Positions 1 through 5,920 of a stretch of DNA of 12,965 nucleotides are shown here, in pieces. The position numbers and the translations under genes were made by a program. The notes beneath the pieces were generated by a model. That model was given only the letters and a program-made list of their open reading frames with translations, was not told the origin of the DNA and searched no databases. The DNA lies in contig JAATVP010000269.1 in the NCBI GenBank assembly GCA_014523625.1, positions 1 to 12,965 of the forward strand. Reading direction: 5' to 3'. The first letter of the stretch is position 1, and every line of letters starts with the position of its first letter. The stretch is from Nitrososphaerales archaeon TH5896 (GTDB lineage Archaea > Thermoproteota > Nitrososphaeria > Nitrososphaerales > Nitrososphaeraceae).

Positions 1-20
1 CAGCATAGTTTCATATAGAT

Positions 21-409
21 CTATAAACGTCCAATACCTCTTATTATTCTATTTGCGTCATTCTTTTCTAACTGACTATCAAATACAGGATAGACTAAAT
101 GAAAAGAAAAAGCACAATTCCAAAGGTGGTATTGCTGACTAGTACCAATTGCATAGATAGGAACATTTTCACTATTATAGCAGACAAAAAACTATGATGC
201 ACCTTTGGCAAAAGCATCAAGTGAAGGTTTTACATATGCATTGTTATATTGATTTGTATACTTGTTGATGTAGAGAGTACAAGTAGATGATTCTAATTTA
301 TTGCATAATGACCCCTCTTGTACATTAAGTTAAGTTTCGTAACAAATCTAGGTAATAAGTGATTACAAGATAGACAGTTAGTTCTAATACTTTCTAATTC
401 TGTTCTCAT
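21..409 (-). pseudogene. Decayed hypothetical protein (frameshift plus internal amber)
   Basis: Read on the minus strand from an ATG at 409-407, a protein-like frame runs 27 codons (MRTELESIRTNCLSCNHLLP..., with a CxxC at residues 12-15). One base appears missing at 328-327, and the sequence then continues in the next frame for 44 codons, meets TAG at 194-192, and continues 56 more codons to TAG at 23-21. Together this gives about 129 residues. The pieces join without gap and the composition (many aromatics, Cys, Asn) looks like real protein throughout, for example the segment ending NDANRIIRGIGRL. I do not recognise the family. The nearest gene on the right is also broken, which suggests a decaying chromosomal flank. 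Seen: the frames and stops. Inferred: that they were once one gene. Confidence 0.55.
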
Positions 410-650
410 GTATCATCCTACTTCGATAGCTCCGATAATTCGAGAAAATATTCGTTATCTTATATCTTATATCATTCATGAAAAGACAGGTCAGAGAACT
501 ATGAGCTTCCGACTAACCAGGTTGACAACAGAGCTAATTAGCATCGAGTAGGATCCGATCCAAATATCAGTTAAAGTTCTCTTATTGTATCAAGCAACTG
601 AACAGCAAATAATATTAGAAGGATAACAATGAGGTGTTACATACAGGAAA
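410..650. other. Intergenic stretch with no recognisable gene
   Basis: AT-rich sequence between the divergent pseudogenes. I found no open frame of useful length, no strong inverted repeat and no RNA gene. It should contain the promoters of both broken genes, but no TATA box stands out. Confidence 0.4.
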
Positions 651-1021
651 ATGCCTGGCTTGAAGCTCAAATCACTAAAGGAACCAACAAAACAGCAAGA
701 TGGATTCAGAATACTGATTGCACGATATAGGCCAAGATACCTTCCAAAATCTGAAGAAAATTGGCATGAATGGTGGAAAGAACTTGCTCCTAGTAGAGAA
801 CTCCATAAGGAGTATATGATTAAACTCCTTACTGGTCTGTGTATAAGAAACGCTTTCTGTCTGAAATAAAGAATAATCCTGCTGCATTAGATGAAATCAA
901 AGAGTTAGGACAAATGAGTCGAGATCAAGTTGTCACGCTATTGTGTCATTGTATAGGCATGGATAAAGATTGTCATAGATTTATAATCCAAGAATTGGTT
1001 GAAAGGGAAAATCGGGACTAG
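651..1021 (+). pseudogene. DUF488 family protein, frameshifted
   Basis: The first part (from ATG 651) reads DGFRILIARYRPRYL...WHEWWKELAPSRELHKEYMI, matching the DUF488 pattern of a 'DGyRiLvdRlwPRg' start followed by 'W.KelAPS.eL'. The C-terminal part lies in another frame and reads YWSVYKKRFLSEI...CHCIGMDKDCHRFII, which fits the family's W..YkkrF helix and its late Cys-His region. The frames swap near 822-829. Restoring one A to the AAA at 822-824 would give MIKTPYWSVYKKRF in one frame, about 123 residues, a normal length for the family. The function of DUF488 proteins is unknown. Either the gene is recently inactivated or the assembly lacks one A. Both halves keep good sequence, so the loss would be recent. 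Confidence 0.75.
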
Positions 1022-1187
1022 ATGGGGTTTATATTTTATTGAATGTATCGAAGTATGCAAATATTACAAGAGTCAGAAGTTCATACATGACTCATTATAC
1101 ATTAGAATAATTTCTGAAAATCTTGTATGTTAGATAGAGCGGCAAACCAAACTAAACCCACTATTTATTTAAATTTGAATCCTTACC

Positions 1188-1207
1188 ACGGTCTGGGTCC
1201 AGACCGT
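1188..1207. repeat. Perfect 9-bp inverted repeat (operator or hairpin)
   Basis: ACGGTCTGG, then GT, then CCAGACCGT: a perfect 9-bp inverted repeat with a 2-nt centre. It is GC-rich in an AT-rich setting and lies just downstream of a TATA-like box near 1171-1180. That is the position of an archaeal repressor site or of the 5' end of a transcript. The 2-nt centre is too short for a stable RNA loop without opening a pair, so a protein-binding palindrome is the likelier reading. Confidence 0.6.
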
Positions 1208-1267
1208 ACCAATATGTTTTGTGTTGATTCAACCAGCGCAATTCTTTAAAGTATCAAGGAGCGCGAT

Positions 1268-1441
1268 ATGCAGAAGATTTCACTCCCAGAGATTCAGATG
1301 ATAACAGTATGCGCCAGTATCGCCAACGACTCTATTAAATTCCATCCACCCATTTCCTCGTCGAGGTCGTTTTTGAAACTATTGTTAAAGTTATTCTATA
1401 AGTATTCAATTATCTTCTGTGATAGTACGGACGTATTATAA
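1268..1441 (+). CDS. Possible small ORF with good ribosome binding site
   Basis: 57 codons from ATG 1268 to TAA 1441. The strong AAGGAG at 1256-1261, six bases before the ATG, is the only positive evidence. The protein begins MQKISLPEIQMITVCASI and continues through a hydrophobic, Leu/Lys-rich stretch (SFLKLLLKLFYKYSIIF) that could be a short membrane helix. I do not recognise it, and the surrounding region looks decayed, so it may not be expressed. Confidence 0.2.
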   Translation: MQKISLPEIQMITVCASIANDSIKFHPPISSSRSFLKLLLKLFYKYSIIFCDSTDVL

Positions 1442-1674
1442 AATCAAAGTGTGTCACTGATCGACAATATCGGTACCAAATCTTCTCAGTCATTGACCCG
1501 TATACATTATCTCTGGAAAAGAGCAAAATAGAAAAAGTCAATTGTGCATAATGAATGGCGACAATAAGACAAACCATTGTAGGCAAGTCTATACAACTGT
1601 GCTCAGAAATAATTTGAAAGATCTCCCTCTGCAGCTACACTTAAGAATTACACCTGATACTATCATGATGGATA

Positions 1675-2790
1675 TTGCTATCAGAAAAGGAAGAAGAATC
1701 AGTGCATTTGACTTCAAGTCTCAACCCTGAACAAAATCGTGGGAAAAAATCGAAATACATTGATACTCTCTTAGTTAGTAACCCCACTTCTTCGAGCGGT
1801 TCGACTGGCAAGGATTGGGAAAATCTTTATATCAAGATAAAAAATGCTTTTGGCAAGAACTCCCAAGTTGTATTCACAAAAAAAGCCAAAGATGGAACCC
1901 TGCTTACACGAAAATTTTTGAAGAGAGGAGTTAAAAAGGTTATTGCGATTGGAGGAGACGGAACTATAAATGAAGTTGCAAACGGTTTTTTCTTGACTGA
2001 AAGAAAACAAGTGGACAAAAAGAAACCATTTCCTTATTCTACGAATAGTGATGGCAATCAGGAAAATAAAGGTGAGCTCCCTCAACCTGACATTCTGCTG
2101 CCCATAAACTCAGAGGCCATATTCGGCATAATTCCTAGCGGTACAAGGAATGTGTTGGCCAAATCTCTAAATTTGCCTCAAGGCATAGACGAGTGCTGTC
2201 ATAATTATCTGCGAGGGAGTACACAAAAGATTGATGTGCTAACAGCTACTGTCACCAATCCTACCACCCATGCAAAGGTGTTAACCCGAGCATTTCTGAA
2301 TGCAGCCGAGATTGGATTCGGCGCCGAAGTTATAGATAGGTCAAAAAAAGTAAGAAGTAAAGTTAAGAATCGCATGGTATCAACAATCACTAGCGTCATA
2401 GCTACTTTGCCCACATACGAAAGCAATAACTGTGAGGTAGTGTTTGATGATGGAAAAGACAAATTAGTCACAAAAATTACGATGGGTGTAATTGCCAACG
2501 GAAAATTCCTTGGTGGGGGGTTTATGGCAGCACCTGAAGCAAGTTTTTCAGACGGATTATTAGATGTTGTAATTCTAAGAGATTCAGGTAGCCTTAAAAT
2601 GCTTGATAATTTAGCAAATATAAAAACAGGTAATTATGCAGATGAAGCCGATGTTATCTACAAACAAGCTAGGAAGGTATCAATAAAATCAACTGAAAGA
2701 GACATAACAGTTGCCATCGATGGAGAACCTATAGGAATTTTGCCAGCAACTTTTCAAGTGAATCAGTATTCTCTAAATATCCTATTATAA
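1675..2790 (+). CDS. Diacylglycerol kinase catalytic-domain (LCB5/YegS-like) lipid kinase
   Basis: A lipid kinase of the DAGK/sphingosine-kinase family, expected to transfer phosphate from ATP to a lipid hydroxyl at the membrane. Counting from TTG 1675 (371 aa): the opening strand and loop VSNPTSSSGSTG (residues 34-45) fit the family's 'NPxSG' start; GGDGTINEVANG (93-104) is the diagnostic nucleotide-binding loop; IPSGTRNVLAKSL (153-165) matches the 'P.GTgNdlAr.l' motif; GFGAEV (214-219) and the late IDGEP (348-352) are the usual C-domain marks. Residues 108-145 form a low-complexity insert between the two motifs. The start is uncertain: TTG 1675 is almost the first possible codon after a stop, while GTG 1702 follows a purine-rich AAAGGAAG and would still keep every motif. 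The archaeal lipid substrate cannot be told from sequence. The gene looks intact and host-like, and ends 53 bases before the integrase start. Confidence 0.85.
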   Translation: MLSEKEEESVHLTSSLNPEQNRGKKSKYIDTLLVSNPTSSSGSTGKDWENLYIKIKNAFGKNSQVVFTKKAKDGTLLTRKFLKRGVKKVIAIGGDGTINEVANGFFLTERKQVDKKKPFPYSTNSDGNQENKGELPQPDILLPINSEAIFGIIPSGTRNVLAKSLNLPQGIDECCHNYLRGSTQKIDVLTATVTNPTTHAKVLTRAFLNAAEIGFGAEVIDRSKKVRSKVKNRMVSTITSVIATLPTYESNNCEVVFDDGKDKLVTKITMGVIANGKFLGGGFMAAPEASFSDGLLDVVILRDSGSLKMLDNLANIKTGNYADEADVIYKQARKVSIKSTERDITVAIDGEPIGILPATFQVNQYSLNILL

Positions 2791-2803
2791 CGATTTTATT
2801 GTC

Positions 2804-2811
2804 TTTAAATA
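2804..2811 (+). promoter_or_regulatory. TATA box for the integrase
   Basis: TTTAAATA sits about 25-30 bases before a predicted start near 2833, giving a leader of about 10 nt to ATG 2843. The arrangement supports ATG 2843 rather than TTG 2831 as the translation start. The short gap after the kinase stop (2790) means the integrase is transcribed separately. Confidence 0.45.
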
Positions 2812-2842
2812 CAAGTTATTCTAAATATGTTTGGTGTCCATT

Positions 2843-4243
2843 ATGGCGTATAAACACAAGAGTAAGAGTAGTATTAGTAGTACTATTAGTAAACAGCAGC
2901 AAAGGGAAGTCTATCCTGTTGACGCATACCTGAAATCAGATGAGACGAAACGTATGTACATCTGGCACTTTAATCGGTTCCTCAAATACTTTGACTTGAA
3001 GGAGGATTCAGAACTGTTAGGATTTGACACTAAAAAACTAGAGTCAATGATAATCGAATACCTTTTTGACCACCTAACAAAGGAGGGACTAAAGAAGCGT
3101 ACAGTTCAGATGGCCATGTCTGCTATATTCCGCTTCTGTATGATGAACGATCTTTACATAAACAAACAGAAAATCTCGATGCAAATCCAGCGAGATGAAA
3201 ATCATACAGAAGACCGTGCTTACACCCAAGATGAGATAAAAGAGTTGCTTAGGCAATCAACCGATGAGCGTTTCAGAGCAGTCATTTACCTCATGGCTTC
3301 AACCGGGATGCGAGTAGGTGCTATCCCTGAGTTGGAGTTACGCGACTTGATTCCAAAGTCTATCGGTCCCCATGGTGAAATACTTGATGGTGATGCAGGT
3401 GTAGAGAAGTTATACCAAATCCGGGTTTACAACAGGTCAGCAGAGAATAAGTATTACTGCTTTTGCACACCAGAATGTAGGCAGGCAATCGACCGATATC
3501 TAGCATCCAGAGCCGATAAAGGAGAGAATGTGTCCATCAACAGCAAGAATACTGCTCCTCTAATCAGAGAACAGTTCAGCCAAGAAGATGTTCTCAATCC
3601 GAAGAAACTGTCAGTCTACACTTTCAAGAAGGCAATAGGGAGGACGATAAAGAGAGCAGGCCTTAAGACTACTGGAGAGGTCGCAATGACGCACGGGCTA
3701 AGAAAATGGGCTATCACACAGTTGATTAAAACCAAAGTACCTTATGAGGTTCGGGAGTTCGTTTCTGGTCATAGACATTCCAGAGGTCTAGACACATCTT
3801 ACGATAGACTCTCTCCTAATGAACGTCTTGAGATGTGGGCACCTGCAATCAACTATCTGACCATCGATGATTCATTGAAACTAAACAAGGAACTGCAAGT
3901 AGTAAAAAATGAGCAGGACAAGAAGATTGCTCTTGTGGAAGCACGTAATACCAAACTAGAAAATGAGTTAAAAGCACGTGATGAAGAGTGGGGTATCCTG
4001 AAAAAGGAAATGCTCGAACTTAAGAAGACACTTAGTGCAATAGACGATAAGGACCTTAAACATATACTAGTCAATAATATGTATCAAGAGACTGCGGCAG
4101 CAGTCCTGGACCAACATAACGATTCATTTGTTGACCCTCAACAAAGAGGGGAAGATCATCCATTCTATAACTCTAAAACTTACAAGCAATGGATGACTAC
4201 TAAGAAGAAGAAGGAGAAGAAGAAAGAAAGCAAGATTGATTGA
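2843..4243 (+). CDS. int: Tyrosine recombinase / phage-type integrase with coiled-coil tail
   Basis: Site-specific recombinase that would integrate and excise the element. Counting from ATG 2843 (466 aa): a helical SAM-like core-binding domain spans about residues 25-110 (KRMYIWHFNRFLKYF...RTVQMAMSAIFRFC). The catalytic domain then shows the box I arginine in STGMRVGAIPEL (R157), the HxxR of THGLRKW (H284, R287), the third-position histidine in SGHRHS (H310) and the nucleophile in TSYDRL (Y320). After the tyrosine come about 145 extra residues. These include a heptad-like coiled coil (LKLNKELQVVKNEQDKKIAL onward) and a Lys/Glu tail encoded by a purine tract, a layout seen in archaeal integrases rather than in lambda-type enzymes. 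Its own TATA box lies just upstream. No tRNA gene is adjacent, so the attachment site is not obvious. The active site looks complete. Confidence 0.93.
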   Translation: MAYKHKSKSSISSTISKQQQREVYPVDAYLKSDETKRMYIWHFNRFLKYFDLKEDSELLGFDTKKLESMIIEYLFDHLTKEGLKKRTVQMAMSAIFRFCMMNDLYINKQKISMQIQRDENHTEDRAYTQDEIKELLRQSTDERFRAVIYLMASTGMRVGAIPELELRDLIPKSIGPHGEILDGDAGVEKLYQIRVYNRSAENKYYCFCTPECRQAIDRYLASRADKGENVSINSKNTAPLIREQFSQEDVLNPKKLSVYTFKKAIGRTIKRAGLKTTGEVAMTHGLRKWAITQLIKTKVPYEVREFVSGHRHSRGLDTSYDRLSPNERLEMWAPAINYLTIDDSLKLNKELQVVKNEQDKKIALVEARNTKLENELKARDEEWGILKKEMLELKKTLSAIDDKDLKHILVNNMYQETAAAVLDQHNDSFVDPQQRGEDHPFYNSKTYKQWMTTKKKKEKKKESKID

Positions 4244-4252
4244 TTGATTGAT
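4235..4252. repeat. ATTG tetranucleotide repeat across the integrase stop
   Basis: Four and a half copies of ATTG run from inside the last integrase codons through the TGA (4241-4243) and beyond. Gain or loss of a unit would move the stop and alter the last residues only. Confidence 0.8.
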
Positions 4253-4262
4253 ATTGCCACAG

Positions 4263-4294
4263 GTCGTCGCCTATGGAAAATCAGTGACGACGAC
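4263..4294. terminator. Inverted repeat downstream of the integrase
   Basis: GTCGTCG (4263-4269) pairs with CGACGAC (4288-4294) across an 18-nt loop. Both arms are next to ACAGGT direct repeats (4259-4264 and about 4300). It lies 20 bases after the integrase stop, between convergent genes, so it may slow or end transcription. It could equally be an integrase arm site. There is no T-run directly after it. Confidence 0.3.
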
Positions 4295-4401
4295 AAACGA
4301 CAGGTATGTATGATTTGGGGTTAGACATTACACGCAGCCTATTCTTCATTTGCTTTTATGACGGTATTGCTCTTACAGATGACGCAAGCACCCGTAAGAC
4401 C

Positions 4402-4413
4402 AGATTATAATCT
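4402..4413. repeat. 12-bp perfect palindrome between convergent genes
   Basis: AGATTATAATCT is self-complementary. Its flanks ACC and (A)GGT extend the pairing with one bulged base. It lies between the integrase end and the end of the leftward 241-aa gene, so a bidirectional terminator or a recombination site is possible. The function is open. Confidence 0.35.
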
Positions 4414-4467
4414 AGGTGCTTAAAATATTTCAAGTTTGCTTGATAAACTTATGTGCATAACTCTCAG

Positions 4468-5193
4468 TCATTGTTTTGTTCTTCTTTTAGGCTTGGACTT
4501 AGAAGAAAACATCCGTTTTAGGATCTCATCATGTGCATCCTCATCAAGTTCAACTGTTGCAGTAGGTGGCTCTGCAGTAGCATCTACATGTACTACTACA
4601 GGCAGGTATGGACAGTTTAGTATTTCGCCTGTCTCATCAACGCTATCCGCAGCAACACATTCTACCCACAAACCGGTATTATCTCCAAGTTCCAGGTCAC
4701 AATGAACTGTATACTTTCCGATTGTTGACTTCCTGTTAAGTAAAGGTTCTAACTCTTCTGCGGTCAGGCCTGTATCCGGTGGTGTTCCTGGTGGTCCTGC
4801 CCTCTGGAATCTAGTTAAAGCAGCATTACGTTTTGCAGGGTCTTTGTACTTTTCCGGTAGTACCTTCCTAAGATATGCTATACTCCAGTTTACCTTATTC
4901 CGTCTTAATGCACTCAGCATAACATCGCTGATATGACATATAAGTTCAGGTCTGTTCATTCTCTTTAGTTCGTTCTCAATCTGCCAGGCTGTAGAGTTGA
5001 CCATTTGCTTTTTATTTACTTCAAGTTTTCTTGCTTCGATAACAAGATTCATTAATATTTTTTCAATAGGCTTGTGGATTGTAAACTCGTCCTCGTAAAA
5101 TGTGGGTTTCTGCTCTTGTAGTAATATCTGACTTGCTCCTTTGCTATTCCTCATTGCCTTTTCTATATGGTTACGTTTCCTTTTAGATACCAT
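4468..5193 (-). CDS. Hypothetical 241-aa protein, leftward regulatory region
   Basis: I do not recognise this protein. It starts with a very basic stretch (MVSKRKRNHIEKAMRNSKG), continues with a helical region to about residue 130 (KPIEKILMNLVIEARKLEVN, then NKVNWSIAYLRKVLPEKYKD), has a Pro/Gly hinge (AGPPGTPPDTGLT, about 132-144), a beta-like middle with VHCDLELGDNTGLWVEC, and an acidic then basic end (KPKRRTKQ). Both termini could bind nucleic acid. It is transcribed away from the RHH gene. Its promoter carries two perfect palindromes (5206-5221 and 5239-5251) around a TATA-like ATTAATATG (minus strand, near 5228-5236), so it is probably under tight repression. ATG 5193 is the natural start. 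There are no membrane segments. Confidence 0.75.
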   Translation of the reverse strand: MVSKRKRNHIEKAMRNSKGASQILLQEQKPTFYEDEFTIHKPIEKILMNLVIEARKLEVNKKQMVNSTAWQIENELKRMNRPELICHISDVMLSALRRNKVNWSIAYLRKVLPEKYKDPAKRNAALTRFQRAGPPGTPPDTGLTAEELEPLLNRKSTIGKYTVHCDLELGDNTGLWVECVAADSVDETGEILNCPYLPVVVHVDATAEPPTATVELDEDAHDEILKRMFSSKSKPKRRTKQ

Positions 5194-5205
5194 TGCTCAT
5201 TTCCT

Positions 5206-5221
5206 GCATACCTAGGTATGC
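5206..5221. promoter_or_regulatory. 16-bp perfect palindrome, probable operator of the 241-aa gene
   Basis: GCATACCTAGGTATGC is fully self-complementary. On the minus strand it lies just after a TATA-like element and 13 bases before the ATG at 5193, covering the expected transcription start. That is where archaeal repressors block polymerase recruitment. Confidence 0.6.
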
Positions 5222-5238
5222 ACCCACATATTAATGTT

Positions 5239-5251
5239 GCATACCGTATGC
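5239..5251. promoter_or_regulatory. Second GCATAC..GTATGC palindrome upstream of the TATA-like box
   Basis: GCATAC-C-GTATGC has the same hexamer arms as the 16-bp site, with a 1-nt instead of a 4-nt centre. The two sites bracket the TATA-like element at about 5228-5236. A shared binding protein is likely; which one is unknown. Confidence 0.55.
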
Positions 5252-5264
5252 GACGTTCTGAGCG

Positions 5265-5471
5265 TTATTTCTTTCCTTTGGATTCTTTAGCCAACAAATC
5301 ACGCATTGCTCTTTCTAATAGTTCTGTCGCAGTAGTCTTTTTCTTTATAGCAAGGATCTTAAACTCCTCCCAGAGTTCTTCGTCTATCTTGATGGATGTC
5401 GGTGTCCGCTTTACTACCATTTCTGTTACAGTCAAACCCATATCACTACTTTGGTATATATCGCTAACCAT
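5265..5471 (-). CDS. Ribbon-helix-helix (CopG/Arc-like) transcriptional regulator
   Basis: A small DNA-binding regulator. The core KRTPTSIKIDEELWEEFKILAIKK... fits the RHH fold: a short strand (TSIKID) that enters the DNA major groove as a dimer, helix one (EELWEEFKILAIKK) and helix two (TATELLERAMRDLLAK). Coordinates give the longest frame (68 aa, ATG 5471). ATG 5441 and ATG 5420 are alternatives. The 51-aa form from 5420 is the more typical length, and a TATATA at about 5454-5460 followed by a TAGTGATAT half-site would serve it. The gene is divergent from the small-gene operon starting at 5619, with several TAGTGATATC-type palindromes in between, so autoregulation and control of that operon are likely. 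RHH dimers typically bind such short palindromes. Confidence 0.82.
   Translation of the reverse strand: MVSDIYQSSDMGLTVTEMVVKRTPTSIKIDEELWEEFKILAIKKKTTATELLERAMRDLLAKESKGKK
5440..5464. promoter_or_regulatory. Operator-like half-sites overlapping the RHH gene start
   Basis: On the minus strand TAGCGATAT and TAGTGATAT occur in the same orientation, separated by about 8-9 bases with a TATATA between them. They match the half-sites of the palindromes at 5551-5564 and 5597-5612. If the RHH gene starts at 5420, these sites lie in its promoter. If it starts at 5471, they are inside its coding sequence. Confidence 0.45.
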
Positions 5472-5550
5472 TATTTAACTACGAACTCCTTACGATAACC
5501 ATCTTCCTCTGATTTTCACCTTTACATTTGAACATTTCTAGTATCAATGT

Positions 5551-5564
5551 TAGTGATATCGCTA
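5551..5564. promoter_or_regulatory. Operator O2, TAGTGATATCGCTA
   Basis: Near-perfect palindrome (12 of 14 positions symmetric), one pair short of the perfect O3 core. It abuts TATATA at 5563-5568, a candidate leftward TATA box. It would therefore sit between that box and a leftward start near 5540, close to an 18-codon leader frame (5535-5479, minus strand) that I cannot otherwise support. Confidence 0.55.
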
Positions 5565-5570
5565 TATAAC

Positions 5571-5584
5571 GATATTGGTATATC
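5571..5584. repeat. GATAT-TGGT-ATATC inverted repeat
   Basis: Five-base arms around a TGGT centre, located midway between O2 and O3. The TTGGTATAT inside it recurs at 5451-5459 next to the RHH start. It may be a third element recognised by the same or another regulator. Confidence 0.4.
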
Positions 5585-5591
5585 TTTATAA
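5585..5591 (+). promoter_or_regulatory. TATA box of the rightward early operon
   Basis: TTTATAA is placed about 25 bases before an expected start near 5612, giving a leader of roughly 6 nt to ATG 5619. The perfect palindrome O3 occupies the space between this box and the start. Confidence 0.5.
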
Positions 5592-5596
5592 GCATG

Positions 5597-5612
5597 GTAG
5601 TGATATCACTAC
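5597..5612. promoter_or_regulatory. Operator O3, 16-bp perfect palindrome GTAGTGATATCACTAC
   Basis: Fully self-complementary, six bases before ATG 5619 and just after the TATA box at 5585-5591. This is a repressor position for the early operon. The RHH protein encoded next door on the opposite strand is the obvious candidate ligand. Confidence 0.65.
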
Positions 5613-5618
5613 ATTAGT

Positions 5619-5912
5619 ATGAATCAACAGATACAAAAACAGATTCAAACGAAACAAGAAAGGATGCTTGACAAAGCAAACTATCTAGTGCAGAACAAGA
5701 AGGTCAGAAGGTCACCGTGTGCAGAATCCAGAAACATCTGGATGGTCTCCAGTTACTCGACGCCCAAGAAGTGGTATGTAGTAAGGTAGAATGAAGAGTT
5801 TGATTGCTTTATGTGCGCTTGCAAGGCATTCGAATACTCATCTGATAATACATGCCTTCATATCGCAGCGTGTGCTATCTTTGAAGGGACTGAGGAAGAG
5901 GAGGAGGAGTAG
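5619..5912 (+). pseudogene. SWIM zinc-finger protein interrupted by an in-frame TAG
   Basis: One reading frame of 97 codons from ATG 5619 to TAG 5912 is interrupted only by TAG at 5787-5789 (codon 57). Before it: a Gln/Lys-rich N-terminus, then NIWMVSSYSTPKKWYVVR, the strand pair that precedes SWIM fingers. After it: NEEFDCFMCACKAFEYSSDN followed by TCLH, giving the SWIM signature CxC-x10-CxH (C66, C68, C79, H81), then a Glu-rich end. The amber falls between the last strand and the first zinc ligands, where residue identity matters little. SWIM domains bind DNA or proteins and occur in recombination partners and viral proteins. As first gene of the early operon, directly behind operator O3, it would be made early. 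Either a recent nonsense mutation or readthrough could explain it. No frameshift is needed. Confidence 0.75.
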
Positions 5913-5920
5913 TGGTAAGA

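Larger units (their letters stand above)
1022..1674. other. Long, mostly non-coding stretch between DUF488 and the lipid kinase
   Basis: About 650 bases with no convincing intact gene. It contains a TATA-like TTTATTTAAA near 1171 followed by a perfect inverted repeat at 1188-1207. A 57-codon frame at 1268-1441 (MQKISLPEIQMITVCASI...) is preceded by AAGGAG at 1256-1261, well spaced, but its protein is unremarkable. Another frame shows protein-like pieces (KYQGARYAEDFTPRDSDD near 1250-1305 and RQYRYQIFSVIDPYTLSLEK near 1460-1520) separated by several stops, which may be a decayed gene. None of these is secure. Confidence 0.4.

Noticed and set aside
1542..1730. 62-codon plus-strand frame overlapping the lipid kinase start
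   Set aside because: It overlaps the kinase N-terminus in another frame and its protein shows no motif; kinase motifs clearly favour the other frame.
1771..2498. Minus-strand frames inside the lipid kinase
   Set aside because: Antisense shadows of a gene with clear family motifs.
4436..4705. Plus-strand 89-codon frame
   Set aside because: Antisense to the C-terminal part of the 241-aa gene; low-complexity Ser/Thr/Val product.
5479..5535. 18-codon minus-strand leader frame before the RHH gene
   Set aside because: Positioned as a leader peptide after a TATA box, but too short and featureless to call.
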